A stretch of DNA of 38,021 nt from Neorhodopirellula pilleata (lineage in GTDB: Bacteria > Planctomycetota > Planctomycetia > Pirellulales > Pirellulaceae), in contig NZ_SJPM01000027.1 in assembly GCF_007859915.1 (NCBI RefSeq), positions 1 to 38,021 on the forward strand, given 5' to 3'. A program made the translations under genes and the position numbers. The notes below the pieces were generated by a model. It saw only the letters and a list, made by a program, of their open reading frames with translations, had not been told where the DNA came from and made no database searches. Shown here one piece after another: positions 9,066-17,307 of the stretch; the first letter of the stretch is position 1, and every line of letters starts with the position of its first letter.

Positions 9066-9508
9066 GAGAATGAACTTCTGTGGGTGGATTCGGATCGTGG
9101 CACCCGGGCTAGGATCGAGCCGTCGTTCGGGTAGTTAGTTTTAACGCGAGAAAAACGCGAGCTTCTGCTGAGAGTTCGCTACCAGAGTGATGCCGAGTCG
9201 ACCAAATAACATGTCAACGCACGTACACATGGAGCTTTGGAAGCTCTAGGTTAAGCCAATCAATCCATCAATGCAAACAGTCCAGCTTCGGCGGCGATGG
9301 GGCCAGCTTTGGCGGCGATTGTGCCAGCTTCGGCGGCGATTGTGCCAGCGTACCGATTTGCGGTGGTTCTTCATCGAAGCGGCAATCGACGTCGGTTCGA
9401 TACAGAGTGTCTCGAGCGACATCGCGGTCATCGCGTCGCCAAGGTAGCCGAAGATGCCGTGGCGTTGGGAACCCTGGTTGCCAAGAATTTCGCTGCGGTA
9501 TGCAGGGG
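9066..9508. other. Intergenic region with decayed-looking sequence
   Basis: The 443 bp between the PilM-like and DUF1570 genes have no gene I trust. The part next to the PilM-like stop codon (9250-9508) has open stretches in more than one minus-strand frame but no consistent codon pattern. It may be the decayed 3' end of a longer reading frame. The half near 9066-9240 presumably carries the DUF1570 promoter, but I cannot point to clear -35/-10 boxes. Confidence 0.5.
9280..9350. repeat. 21-bp tandem repeat, about 3 copies
   Basis: The unit gccagcttcggcggcgattg(t) is repeated about three times with a 21-bp period and few mismatches. In one minus-strand frame it would read as a heptad LAQSPPK-type repeat ending at a TGA near 9270. 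That frame is closed a short way upstream and has no plausible start, so I treat the repeat as non-coding or as a relic. Confidence 0.75.
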
Positions 9509-11728
9509 TTACTTCACCAGCACTCGGCGAAGAAATCCGTGTTGAAGATGTGCTTGCCCGACACACCAAGTTTGTTGCACGTCCATATGTCGGAAGGTGT
9601 TCTTGCCTTCTTCGAGCAACTTGATCAGTCGCATCCGTAAAGCGGTCTGCTTCTGTTCGATTTGGTCGTCGACACGATTGGGACATTCGATTGCCGAGAG
9701 GTTGCGTTTGGACTGTTCGGCCTTTTCGCTGGTCAGTTTAGTCTCCCTTGCGACGATGCTGGTGATATCTTCGCCGCCGGCTTCTTGCGTCCAGTACCAA
9801 ATCGAGATTGGCGAAACGAGGACCATGGTGGTCTTGGCCGCGCCGACATCGATCAAAGCGATTGTCGGTTGCTTTTCCTCACTGGTGAGGCTTCGAGTGC
9901 TCTCTTTCTTTTCCTTTTTGCCTTTTTTGCCTTTGTTCTTTTTGTCGTTCGCCTCGAGATCCTCGTCGTCTTCCTCCGGTTCTTCGGGGGACAATAAATC
10001 GGCGAATTCGAACGCGGCAAAGTTGGCCAACGCGATCGCTTCGGGGACGAGACCTTCGATCGTCGTCAATCCGCCGGTGCCGAGCAAATCGAGTCGTCGC
10101 TGTACGGCTATTTTGGTTGCAGCGGCCATTATGAGTGGGCGACCGGTCTTGGATTCTTTGTCAAAGCCGTGTCGCCACGTCACCAACGCCAAGTCTTCCT
10201 TGTCGATCGGAATGCGTCCGCGAACTTCCAAGTCCACCAAGCGGTCGGCATCCTTGTCTTTGACGGGTGGAAGTTCGCAAAAACGGGCGACCGCGTCAAA
10301 TGAACTCAAGTTGCACCAAACGGTCGCGCCGGTCAGATCGATTTGTTCAAGCAGCGTCTTGATTGCGGCGGGGATTTCCTGAGTCCCGCCACCTCGGACA
10401 TTGCCACCACGGTTGATCGGGGCGGAGTAATCGACATGAACGCATTTCATCAAGATCGGTTGGTCTTTACCTTTTTCGATTTGGATCTGCACAGCGCGCA
10501 CGCCGCTGCTTCCGACATCGATGCCCCAAGCCAGCTTGCTTTTGCCTTTGGCAATTTTCGCGAACATGCCTTTCTTGGTGATCAAGTTGCCATCGACCCT
10601 CGCACGTCCAACGCCTTGAATGGCCAAACCGAGGGCGACGGCATATTGACTGAAATGAGCGATCGGTTCTTCGAGGGACGAGAGGTCCAAGGATTGGATT
10701 TGTCCGAGTACGCCGACGCGTCCGCCGACCCAAGTCTTTTGGCTGCCTTTCCAATCCGGGCTTGCGTCGCGGCGACTGTGCCGTTTTGCTTTGACGGCTT
10801 CTTTGAGCTGCTTGACCAAATCCGCCGCTTGGCCACTGCTGGGGATTTCTTTGGCAAACCGCATTGCCAAACGTCCCAGGATGTTGGTCGCGTAAGGCTC
10901 GTCGGCGAATTGATCGGACAGCCATCGAGCCGTTTCGATCTGCTGTTGCAACTTGTCGTAGGCTTTGCCACGTGCTGCTTGTGGAAGCGTGGCCAGAGTG
11001 TCGCTGGCGGCGGAGTACTCCTGACGTGCGTAGAGTTTCTCACAACGTCGCAGCAGTTTCTCGCCTAATTGCGTGGCCAACGTTTCATATTTGGCGTTGC
11101 CCGGCTGCAGCTCCAAGAGCTGACCGACCAAGCCACTCGCCATGACGTAATCTTTAGCGGCTAACGCTTCTTGCAGTTCACTCTGTAGGGCACCGAGCTG
11201 GTCGAGGTACATTTTGCCGGATTTGAGAATCTGACGCGACTCATCATCGAGCAATCGCTCTGGAACGGGTGATAGCAACGAGACCGCTTGAGCTTGGTTG
11301 CCTGTCGCGTAGAGCGTTTTGGCTTGCTCGATTCGCGAGGTCGCGTCGCCCAACATCCGGTCTCGTAATTGTTCGATTTTGCCTTTAGCCTGCCGCGCCG
11401 TATCGGCTTGTTTTTGGAAGCGGAAGTCTTTGCTCTCGCCGATCCTTTGCAGGATCGCGAGTGACCGTTCGTATTCGTGAATCTTGGCGGCGGCGACGGC
11501 TTCGCCAAGACGTTTTTCTTGATCCTGGATACGCTGATTCAACCAGGCGACCAAGTCCATGCCGCAAGAAACGCAGAATTTTTGCGTCAACGTGACCGGT
11601 CCGTTGCAGGTTTGGCAGGCTTCGTACAACGAATGTCCACAAGACGCGCAAAACTGAGCCGAATCGGTGTTGGCGTGCTGGCAAGCCCCGCACTGGAGTG
11701 CCGTCGAGGTGGATTCAGAGACAGACAT
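9509..11728 (-). CDS. Double zinc-ribbon protein with PilM-like actin-fold domain
   Basis: 739 residues from the ATG at 11728; an upstream start at 11788 adds 20 unlikely residues. The N-terminus has eight cysteines in four CxxC-type pairs (13/16, 27/30, 38/41, 52/55), a double zinc ribbon. Residues 60-320 are helical, TPR-like repeats. From about 398 on it resembles PilM, the cytoplasmic actin-like platform protein of type IV pili and type II secretion: WGIDVGSSGVRAVQIQ, then IALIDVGAAKTTMVLV and a GGEDIT motif. A charged low-complexity loop (about 579-610) interrupts the domain. Oddly, YAVALGLAIQGVG followed by an NLI motif, normally at the C-terminal end of PilM, lies before the domain (about 361-383), while the protein stops early at the expected place. 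A divergent prepilin-peptidase homologue next door supports a pilus or secretion link. Confidence 0.8.
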   Translation of the reverse strand: MSVSESTSTALQCGACQHANTDSAQFCASCGHSLYEACQTCNGPVTLTQKFCVSCGMDLVAWLNQRIQDQEKRLGEAVAAAKIHEYERSLAILQRIGESKDFRFQKQADTARQAKGKIEQLRDRMLGDATSRIEQAKTLYATGNQAQAVSLLSPVPERLLDDESRQILKSGKMYLDQLGALQSELQEALAAKDYVMASGLVGQLLELQPGNAKYETLATQLGEKLLRRCEKLYARQEYSAASDTLATLPQAARGKAYDKLQQQIETARWLSDQFADEPYATNILGRLAMRFAKEIPSSGQAADLVKQLKEAVKAKRHSRRDASPDWKGSQKTWVGGRVGVLGQIQSLDLSSLEEPIAHFSQYAVALGLAIQGVGRARVDGNLITKKGMFAKIAKGKSKLAWGIDVGSSGVRAVQIQIEKGKDQPILMKCVHVDYSAPINRGGNVRGGGTQEIPAAIKTLLEQIDLTGATVWCNLSSFDAVARFCELPPVKDKDADRLVDLEVRGRIPIDKEDLALVTWRHGFDKESKTGRPLIMAAATKIAVQRRLDLLGTGGLTTIEGLVPEAIALANFAAFEFADLLSPEEPEEDDEDLEANDKKNKGKKGKKEKKESTRSLTSEEKQPTIALIDVGAAKTTMVLVSPISIWYWTQEAGGEDITSIVARETKLTSEKAEQSKRNLSAIECPNRVDDQIEQKQTALRMRLIKLLEEGKNTFRHMDVQQTWCVGQAHLQHGFLRRVLVK

Positions 11729-11769
11729 AGAGGTTCGTAAAAATGATTTTTTGAAGGTGCCGTATCGAT

Positions 11770-11838
11770 CCGTAGCGAAAGTCCCCACGACTTTCGACGA
11801 GTTGTGGGCGTAGCGAAAGTCTTGCGACTTTCGCTACG
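11770..11838. repeat. Short hairpin repeat with 13-bp perfect arms
   Basis: CGTAGCGAAAGTC (11809-11821) and GACTTTCGCTACG (11826-11838) are perfectly complementary around a TTGC loop. A further copy of the left arm lies at 11771-11783. On the minus strand this sits within 90 bp upstream of the PilM-like start, so it could affect that gene's leader. There is no T-tract, so I do not call it a terminator. Confidence 0.75.
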
Positions 11839-11877
11839 GCTTGATTTTGTTGTGCTGCTGTGTTTGCGTTAGGCGGA

Positions 11878-12128
11878 CTAGTGCTTCGTCAAACCCTCAA
11901 ATTAGGGTTGTTGAAGTGAGCCGACGGCGCTAGCCGCAGGCATTGCTCAACGCCCGACGCTAGCGGGCTGTTGATTTAATCGTAACCCGAAGCGTCAGCG
12001 AGGGATTGAACGCCATTAAAACTTTTGTATGTATCCCTCGCTCACGCTTCGGGTTTCGATGAGGACTAAAACAACAGCCCGCTAGCGCGTTCGGCTTACC
12101 CTAAAATTAGATTCTGACGAAGCACTAG
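11878..12128. mobile_element. MITE-like palindromic element E2 (251 bp)
   Basis: The element is bounded by a perfect 14-bp terminal inverted repeat, CTAGTGCTTCGTCA at 11878-11891 and TGACGAAGCACTAG at 12115-12128. Inside is the shell pair CGCTAGCGGGCTGTT (11958-11972) and its complement (12073-12087). Inside that is the cgtaacccgaagcg...cgcttcgggtt module (arms 11981-12007 and 12033-12056), also seen in E1. No transposase is encoded, so mobility would need an enzyme supplied elsewhere. That it moves is inference from form only. Confidence 0.65.
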
Positions 12129-12364
12129 ACTTCCCGTCATCGCTGTGCGATTCGAGCTTAGTATCCACCGGGTGAGTCGCAAAAGCCTTTGAGCGCGATG
12201 CGTCGACGGTTGTCCCGAAAGTTCACGATTCCTTCATAAATCACCATGGTTGTCGAAGTGGCGGTTCGGCGTGTTCTCCCCGCTACTCGCAAACGCTTTC
12301 GTGGGCGATAACGTAGGCCGAAGAGGCACTGACCGCTTATTTCGTCGTTTTTGGAAACCCTTGC

Positions 12365-13702
12365 TTGACTTCTCGCCGCTCCCGTCGTCGCCATCCTTAC
12401 CGGTCACTCGCATGGGGCGTGGCGGGCGGGTACTTGATCGCTGCCTCGGTATACGTGGCCGCAATGTCGCTGTGGTTTGCCGCCGGTCACGGTCATTGGT
12501 CGGCCGGTGAAGCGATGCTGCCGCGGATCAATGACGTGGTTGTATTCACGTTTTTCGCCGTGTGTGGCGGCAGTGTCGGCAGTTTCCTCAACGTCGTCGT
12601 CTGGCGAATGCCTCAGGGCCTCGGCGTCAACGGCCATTCGTATTGCCCCCGCTGTCACCACCGTTTACGGGCTCGTGACAACGTTCCCGTTTTTGGATGG
12701 TTGTGGCTACGAGGTCGATGCCGAGATTGTCGATTGCCGATTTCGTCTCGGTACCCGATCGTCGAGGCGGCCGTTGCGATCACGTTTGCGTTGGTGGGGA
12801 CGTTGGAGCTTTACGGATGGAACTTGCCGTATCGGCCGTATCCGTTCTATGGAGCGCTCGCGATGCCTGTGGTTTCACCGGAATCGATCGTGGTGGTCGG
12901 GTATCATTTGGTCGGACTGGCGATCGCCTGGGCGATGGGGCTGATTCGTTACGACGGCCACTCCATGCCGGCTCGCTTGGTCGCCTTCGCTTCGGTTTGG
13001 CTGATCGGCGGAATGATGTTGATCCCTTCGTTGGCGGTCGTCCCGTGGCAACTTACCATGCCCGAGGATTGGATCGATGCGATGTGGGTGCATTCTTCGG
13101 TCGGATGGTCTGAACGTGGCCGTGAACATTTTCGAGACGCCTCCGTTTTCGTCGATGTTCTTGTTCGAATCGCAACAGCGCTGGTGGCAGCCGGCTTTTT
13201 TGCCCGCGTCTTGGCCCGTTCATTTTGTCCGCGAGCGGATCTCAAATCTGATCCGCTGGGAAGTCAGACGCGTCGAATGCTGGATTTGGTCGTGATGATT
13301 TCAGTGGTGGCTGTGATCATTGGTTGGCAATCCGTATCGGGGGTGCTGTTACTCGCGTCGCTCCTGGCGGTGATCGTGCGGCGTTGGTTCGGGCCTGAGC
13401 GTACCGACGTGATGGGACGATTTGCGTTGATGATGCCGATCGCATTGGCGACACAAATTTTGTTTTGGCGACCGTTGATGGAAACGCGATGGTGGCCAAG
13501 TGCCCCGAGTTTGGAGTCCGCATCATCGCGGGGCGTCTTGCTGGGCTTCGCCATTGCAACGCTTTTGATTCCGCTGTGGCTTCGGGAAAATTTGTGGCTT
13601 CGGGAGAATCCGCAAGACCGTGTCGAACGTCCCGAACCCGACGAGTCTGGTCAAGAAATCGAGTCGGAACCTGCGGCAACCCGGCCCGATCAAGTAGACT
13701 GA
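12365..13702 (+). CDS. Prepilin peptidase (A24)-like membrane protein, probably lacking one catalytic Asp
   Basis: 445 residues from a TTG start; no ATG is available before residue 34, so the exact start is uncertain. The N-terminal half is a clear prepilin peptidase N-terminal domain: GSVGSFLNVVVWRMP (69-83) and two CxxC pairs (94/97 and 119/122) with RYPIVEA. In active enzymes the C-terminal half has two aspartates, one before a Pro and one in a GxGD motif. The first fits Asp197 in IRYDGHSMP. At the place of the second the sequence reads GSQTRRMLDL (299-308) before IIGWQ, with no GxGD. About seven hydrophobic segments suggest an inner-membrane protein. It may have lost peptidase activity, or kept another role in a pilus or secretion system. 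It is divergent from the PilM-like gene. Confidence 0.8.
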   Translation: MTSRRSRRRHPYRSLAWGVAGGYLIAASVYVAAMSLWFAAGHGHWSAGEAMLPRINDVVVFTFFAVCGGSVGSFLNVVVWRMPQGLGVNGHSYCPRCHHRLRARDNVPVFGWLWLRGRCRDCRLPISSRYPIVEAAVAITFALVGTLELYGWNLPYRPYPFYGALAMPVVSPESIVVVGYHLVGLAIAWAMGLIRYDGHSMPARLVAFASVWLIGGMMLIPSLAVVPWQLTMPEDWIDAMWVHSSVGWSERGREHFRDASVFVDVLVRIATALVAAGFFARVLARSFCPRADLKSDPLGSQTRRMLDLVVMISVVAVIIGWQSVSGVLLLASLLAVIVRRWFGPERTDVMGRFALMMPIALATQILFWRPLMETRWWPSAPSLESASSRGVLLGFAIATLLIPLWLRENLWLRENPQDRVERPEPDESGQEIESEPAATRPDQVD

Positions 13703-13880
13703 TCCCCGTCCGGGCGTCTTGCGTTTCGAAAATCGGTTGGGATCTTACGCCAAAAGAAGGGTTTGGGAACCGCCGTATTGTGAACATTTCGGGGCGGCGT
13801 TTCGTCCCAACGGAAGGTTTCCTCAAGAGCCTGCATTTGATTGAAGCCCACGCTGAAATACATAGGATTCGAGCACTCCA

Positions 13881-14480
13881 TTGACCCCAGGCGAAGAAAC
13901 CGAACTGATTCGCCAGGCGTTGGCGGGCGACCAAACGGCGTTCGAATCGCTTGTTTTTGCGCATCAAGATCGACTTTTCGGTGCGATGACGCATGTTTGC
14001 GGTGGCGTTCACGATGCCGAAGAAGTCACTCAGGAGGCGTTCATTCGCGCGTATCTGAAGCTGGACACGTTTCATCAAAACAGCCAGTTCTTCACTTGGT
14101 TGTATCGAATCGCCTTCAACATCGCGTTGTCACGGAAACGTCGCAAAAGGGCCAAAATCTCGTTGGATCAACAGCGAGAGGATATCGGAAACGATGTCGT
14201 TGACGATGGCGAAGCGGTCGATGCGGCGATGATCCGAGACGATCAAGTCGCACTCGTTCGCAGCGCGATGACCCAGTTGAGCGAACAGCATCGCGGCATT
14301 TTGGTCTTGCGTGAGATGAACGAAGCATCCTACGAGGAGATTGCGGAAATTTTAGATCTGTCGATCGGCACCGTCCGTAGTCGCCTCAACCGCGCTCGAA
14401 AACAACTCCGCCTGGCGATCGAACAAATCCAAGGCGAGAGCGATTCGGAAGTGGAACCGACCGAACGCGAAAGCCACTGA
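13881..14480 (+). CDS. ECF-type RNA polymerase sigma factor
   Basis: 199 residues from a TTG start at 13881 that matches the family's usual beginning. Region 2 spans about 24-90 (DRLFGAMTHVCGGVHDAEEV, TQEAFIRAYLKLDTF, WLYRIAFNIAL). Region 4 spans about 130-182 (LSEQHRGILVLREMNEASYE, then IGTVRSRLNRARKQL). It directs polymerase to a specific promoter set. No anti-sigma factor gene follows; the next gene, 21 bp downstream, is a small zinc-ribbon protein. The target regulon cannot be read from this window. Confidence 0.95.
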   Translation: MTPGEETELIRQALAGDQTAFESLVFAHQDRLFGAMTHVCGGVHDAEEVTQEAFIRAYLKLDTFHQNSQFFTWLYRIAFNIALSRKRRKRAKISLDQQREDIGNDVVDDGEAVDAAMIRDDQVALVRSAMTQLSEQHRGILVLREMNEASYEEIAEILDLSIGTVRSRLNRARKQLRLAIEQIQGESDSEVEPTERESH

Positions 14481-14501
14481 TGGTTTGTCACAAGTTGCCC
14501 T

Positions 14502-14786
14502 ATGACGAAAGCAACCAACTCTTCCTCACCCATTAACCCGCCCGACTCGAATCAATCGGGCCGGAATTTTGACGCATCGAGTGAACCCAGTGGCGGTCAA
14601 CCCGTGCCTCAACGCCAACCCCGACCGTTCATCGGGATTCAGTTTAAGTGTTGCCAAACCTATGGGCGGATCTATCGCAATCACGAAGCGACCGCCTACG
14701 CTGGTAATTGCCCGCGATGCGGCAAGCGGGTCTATGTTCCGATTCGACACGGTGGCGGATCGTCCAGGTTCTTTTCGGCGGGTTAA
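14502..14786 (+). CDS. Small zinc-ribbon protein
   Basis: 94 residues. The first half is polar, Ser/Pro/Gln-rich and probably disordered. The second half has FKCCQTYGRIYRN and GNCPRCGKRVYVPI, which can form a four-cysteine zinc ribbon with a beta-rich fold. I do not recognise a named family. It starts 21 bp after the sigma factor gene and is probably cotranscribed. It could modulate that sigma factor, as zinc-binding anti-sigma factors do, but it lacks their HxxxCxxC signature and any membrane segment. The function is unknown. Confidence 0.75.
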   Translation: MTKATNSSSPINPPDSNQSGRNFDASSEPSGGQPVPQRQPRPFIGIQFKCCQTYGRIYRNHEATAYAGNCPRCGKRVYVPIRHGGGSSRFFSAG

Positions 14787-15018
14787 ATCGTCGAGGTGAA
14801 AAAGTCGCCCAATCGATATTTCTTTTCTCGCCGTTTTGCTTTTATCGACAAAATCGGAAAAAGCCTGCCGAAGTCCGCCCCGGATAACCGAAACAGTCAT
14901 TAGCACCGTTTGGATCAACAGGCGAAGAGCGTTTGTTCCAGATCCATCAGCAGTCCGATCGGGCGCCTGCTGATCCAGAGTGCGATTACCACATTTAGGA
15001 CTGTAGGGAGGCATTTCG

Positions 15019-16542
15019 ATGCGACGAAAATATATTGGACTGGCGATGGCTGCTGTTGCCACCCTGGGGCCAGCCACCCTGGCGCCAGGGCAGGCCTTGG
15101 GTGGTGACCGAGAGATCGCGCAAGCGATCATCGAGCGACTCAAGGTCAGCCGTGACGCGGGTGAATTGAAAAACTTCAATCTCGACATGAAAGTCAACGA
15201 CGGCGTGGTTTTGTTCCGCGGCAAAGTCAACGGCCCCGAACAACACTCGGTCGTTCTGGCAACGTCGAAGGGCATCGAGGGTGTTCAAAACGTTGTCGAT
15301 GAATTGCAAGTCGAACCGATCGCGGCATTGGCGACCACCAAGCAAGCCAAGATCTATCGTCCCAAGTCGGCCAAGATCGAAACGACCGGTCCGGCCATGG
15401 ATCCGGCGAACGATTCCGATGGCTTCGACTTCGCATCGGCCCTGTCTGGATCCAAGGCGGCCGAGACGGCTGACCAAGCGATCATCGCCCCGGTTGCTCA
15501 ACTGCCGGTTGCCAAAAAAACTGTCGCCAAAGACGCGACCCCGATCTTGCTACCCGAACCGATTCAGGTTGCTTCGCCGGTAGTGCCGACGATGGTGGCG
15601 AGTTCGAAGTCGGTCCCAACGACTCCCGTGACGATCGAAACCTCGGGGCAACCCGACGCCGCTCAAGAAGTCGTCCCCGGTATCGTGCTACCGACGGCAG
15701 CTTTCGATGAACAGTCAGCAGAATCAGCGATCTCAGACGAACAATTGACCAATTCGGTCGTTCGTGCGATCGGACGGGCCAAGGCCGAAGGCCACCTCAA
15801 GAATTTTGGCGTCGATGTGAACGCGTACGACGGCATGATTCAGCTCGAAGGCAAAGCCGCCTCGGTGCAGCAACGTGAATTCCTTGCCAACATCGCTCGT
15901 CACGCCCCCGGTGCTCGCGGAGTGCGAAACCTGATCGAAGTTGCCCAACCGACACGTGCGGCAGAGTCGACCAACACCGTTGCCGCTCAACCGGTTGCTC
16001 ATCGCAGTGAAATGAGCCAAGGACTGCAACCGTTGCCCCAAGGCGATCAGCCTCGCATGGCAGCGATTCCCCAGCCTCGGCCAATGATCGATCCGATGCC
16101 GGCTACCTCGATGCGTCGTAGCGTTCCCGCTCAAGCGGCTTCCTATGGCGGACAACAAGTCATCAATGGCGAAGTCGTCGTACCTGGAAGCATGGTGACC
16201 CACGACGGAAGTGGCGGAGCTTACGCCGGCGGCTACCAAATGGGATCGCCTGTCGGTGGTCAAATCGCGGGAGCTCCGATGATGGGTGCCCCCGTTCCGA
16301 TGGCACCAGCGGCACCTGCCGGTGCCCCTCGGTACGATTCGCCCAACCTGCCCAATTATGCTTGGCCAGGCTACGCCGCCTATCCGAACTACGCCGCGTT
16401 GTCTTATCCACAACAATACAGCCCCTCGGCGTTCCCTTACATCGGCCCGTTCTATCCCTATCCGCAAGTGCCATTGGGATGGCGTAAGGTCAGTCTCGAA
16501 TGGGACGACGGCTGGTGGTTCCTGGACTTCACCGACAAATAA
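15019..16542 (+). CDS. Exported protein with two BON domains
   Basis: 507 residues. The ATG at 15019 has a strong ribosome site (GGGAGG, 8 nt upstream) and begins a signal peptide (GLAMAAVATLGPATLAPGQA). A BON domain lies at about 29-98 (NFNLDMKVNDGVVLFRGKV, GVQNVVDELQV) and a second at about 235-312 (NFGVDVNAYDGMIQLEGKA, GVRNLIEVAQ). BON domains are thought to contact phospholipid membranes and occur in osmotic-stress and secretin-type proteins. A long Pro/Ala/Gly/Tyr-rich region follows, and the end (LGWRKVSLEWDDGWWFLDF) is aromatic-rich and conserved-looking. It probably sits in the periplasm or outer envelope. The gene stands alone, with a terminator 24 bp after its stop. Confidence 0.85.
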   Translation: MRRKYIGLAMAAVATLGPATLAPGQALGGDREIAQAIIERLKVSRDAGELKNFNLDMKVNDGVVLFRGKVNGPEQHSVVLATSKGIEGVQNVVDELQVEPIAALATTKQAKIYRPKSAKIETTGPAMDPANDSDGFDFASALSGSKAAETADQAIIAPVAQLPVAKKTVAKDATPILLPEPIQVASPVVPTMVASSKSVPTTPVTIETSGQPDAAQEVVPGIVLPTAAFDEQSAESAISDEQLTNSVVRAIGRAKAEGHLKNFGVDVNAYDGMIQLEGKAASVQQREFLANIARHAPGARGVRNLIEVAQPTRAAESTNTVAAQPVAHRSEMSQGLQPLPQGDQPRMAAIPQPRPMIDPMPATSMRRSVPAQAASYGGQQVINGEVVVPGSMVTHDGSGGAYAGGYQMGSPVGGQIAGAPMMGAPVPMAPAAPAGAPRYDSPNLPNYAWPGYAAYPNYAALSYPQQYSPSAFPYIGPFYPYPQVPLGWRKVSLEWDDGWWFLDFTDK

Positions 16543-16565
16543 GCATCGCATCTAGCGAAAAATCG

Positions 16566-16600
16566 AAACCCGGCGTTCATTCCGAACGACCGGGTTTTTT
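16566..16600 (+). terminator. Rho-independent terminator after the BON-domain gene
   Basis: AACCCGG and CGTTC (16567-16578) pair with GAACG (16584-16588), a bulged A, and CCGGGTT (16590-16596), followed by a run of T. This is a strong intrinsic terminator 24 bp downstream of the stop codon. Confidence 0.9.
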
Positions 16601-16723
16601 CATTGGGCAACGAATTTTCACTAATTGATGCGGCCGTGGCATTCCTTTCGCCGGGACAATCCTTGGCGATCTTGATAAACTGTCCGACGCTTCTCTTTTC
16701 TCGTTACGAACCAACACACGCTC

Positions 16724-17224
16724 ATGTCCAGCGCCGAATCCCTTGAACGACTCGAAGTTAATCTGACCCCACAGGAACGATTCGAGGAATATCTGCAAAG
16801 TCGTGGACAACGACAAACCAAACCGCGAAAATTCTTGGTCGAGACCATCTTTTCGCAACATGAACACTTCGACGCCGACGAGCTGATCGACAAATTGCCT
16901 CGCAAAGGGCAGCCGAACTACGTCAGTTCCGCGACGGTTTATCGTTCGCTGCGTGAATTCGTCGACGCTGGATTACTTAACAGCTTCCAGCTCGACGGGC
17001 GGACAGTCTACGAACTCGATTACGGCTATCCCCAACACGATCATTTGTACTGCACCCGTTGTCGCAAACTGATCGAATTTCGCAGCGAAGAACTGATGAG
17101 CCTCCGCGATGCCGAGGCGGCCGAACATGGTTTTCGCGTCACCGGACACCGCCTGATCGTCCACGGAGTCTGCCGAGATTGTGCGGGAAGTCGCCGCAAG
17201 AAACGCAAACAAGACCTGGTCTGA
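16724..17224 (+). CDS. Fur-family metal-dependent transcriptional regulator
   Basis: 166 residues, slightly longer than typical (about 140-150) because of an N-terminal extension and a basic tail (RRKKRKQ). The winged-helix region shows RGQRQTKPRKFLVETIF and VSSATVYRSLREFVDAGLL, the Fur recognition helix. The metal-binding part has YPQHDHLYCTRC and GVCRDC, giving the two CxxC pairs of the structural zinc site, plus the HDH metal cluster. It could be Fur, Zur or PerR; the subtype cannot be decided from sequence alone. No clear ribosome site precedes the ATG. The neighbouring genes show no obvious metal link, so its targets probably lie elsewhere. Confidence 0.92.
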   Translation: MSSAESLERLEVNLTPQERFEEYLQSRGQRQTKPRKFLVETIFSQHEHFDADELIDKLPRKGQPNYVSSATVYRSLREFVDAGLLNSFQLDGRTVYELDYGYPQHDHLYCTRCRKLIEFRSEELMSLRDAEAAEHGFRVTGHRLIVHGVCRDCAGSRRKKRKQDLV

Positions 17225-17236
17225 GCCGTTGCCTCC

Positions 17237-17294
17237 GAGAAACACGTTGGCGAGTCTCTCCGAGGCTCGCGTTTCTCAACGTCTCGAAGAGACG
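17237..17294 (+). terminator. Hairpin pair downstream of the Fur-family gene
   Basis: GAGAAAC (17237-17243) with GTTTCTC (17271-17277), plus inner GCGAG/CTCGC, form one hairpin 12 bp after the stop. CGTCTC gaa GAGACG (17280-17294) forms a second. A T-rich stretch only comes later (17317-17335), so termination here is plausible but not certain. Confidence 0.4.
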
Positions 17295-17307
17295 CTCCTA
17301 CCTCAGT

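Larger units (their letters stand above)
11729..12364. other. Divergent intergenic region with hairpin and repeat E2
   Basis: The 636 bp between the divergent PilM-like and A24-like genes must contain both promoters. It holds a short perfect hairpin (11809-11838), the 251-bp element E2 (11878-12128), and about 235 bp of unremarkable sequence before the A24-like gene. No gene is apparent in either strand. Confidence 0.6.

Noticed and set aside
9246..9686. 146-codon minus-strand open frame overlapping the PilM-like 3' end
   Set aside because: It overlaps a well-supported coding region in another frame, ends in a tandem repeat giving a biased Arg/Trp/His tail, and shows no recognisable domain.
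13317..14078. 253-codon minus-strand open frame spanning the A24-like and sigma factor genes
   Set aside because: It runs antisense through two recognisable proteins and the gap between them, with no domain or ribosome site.
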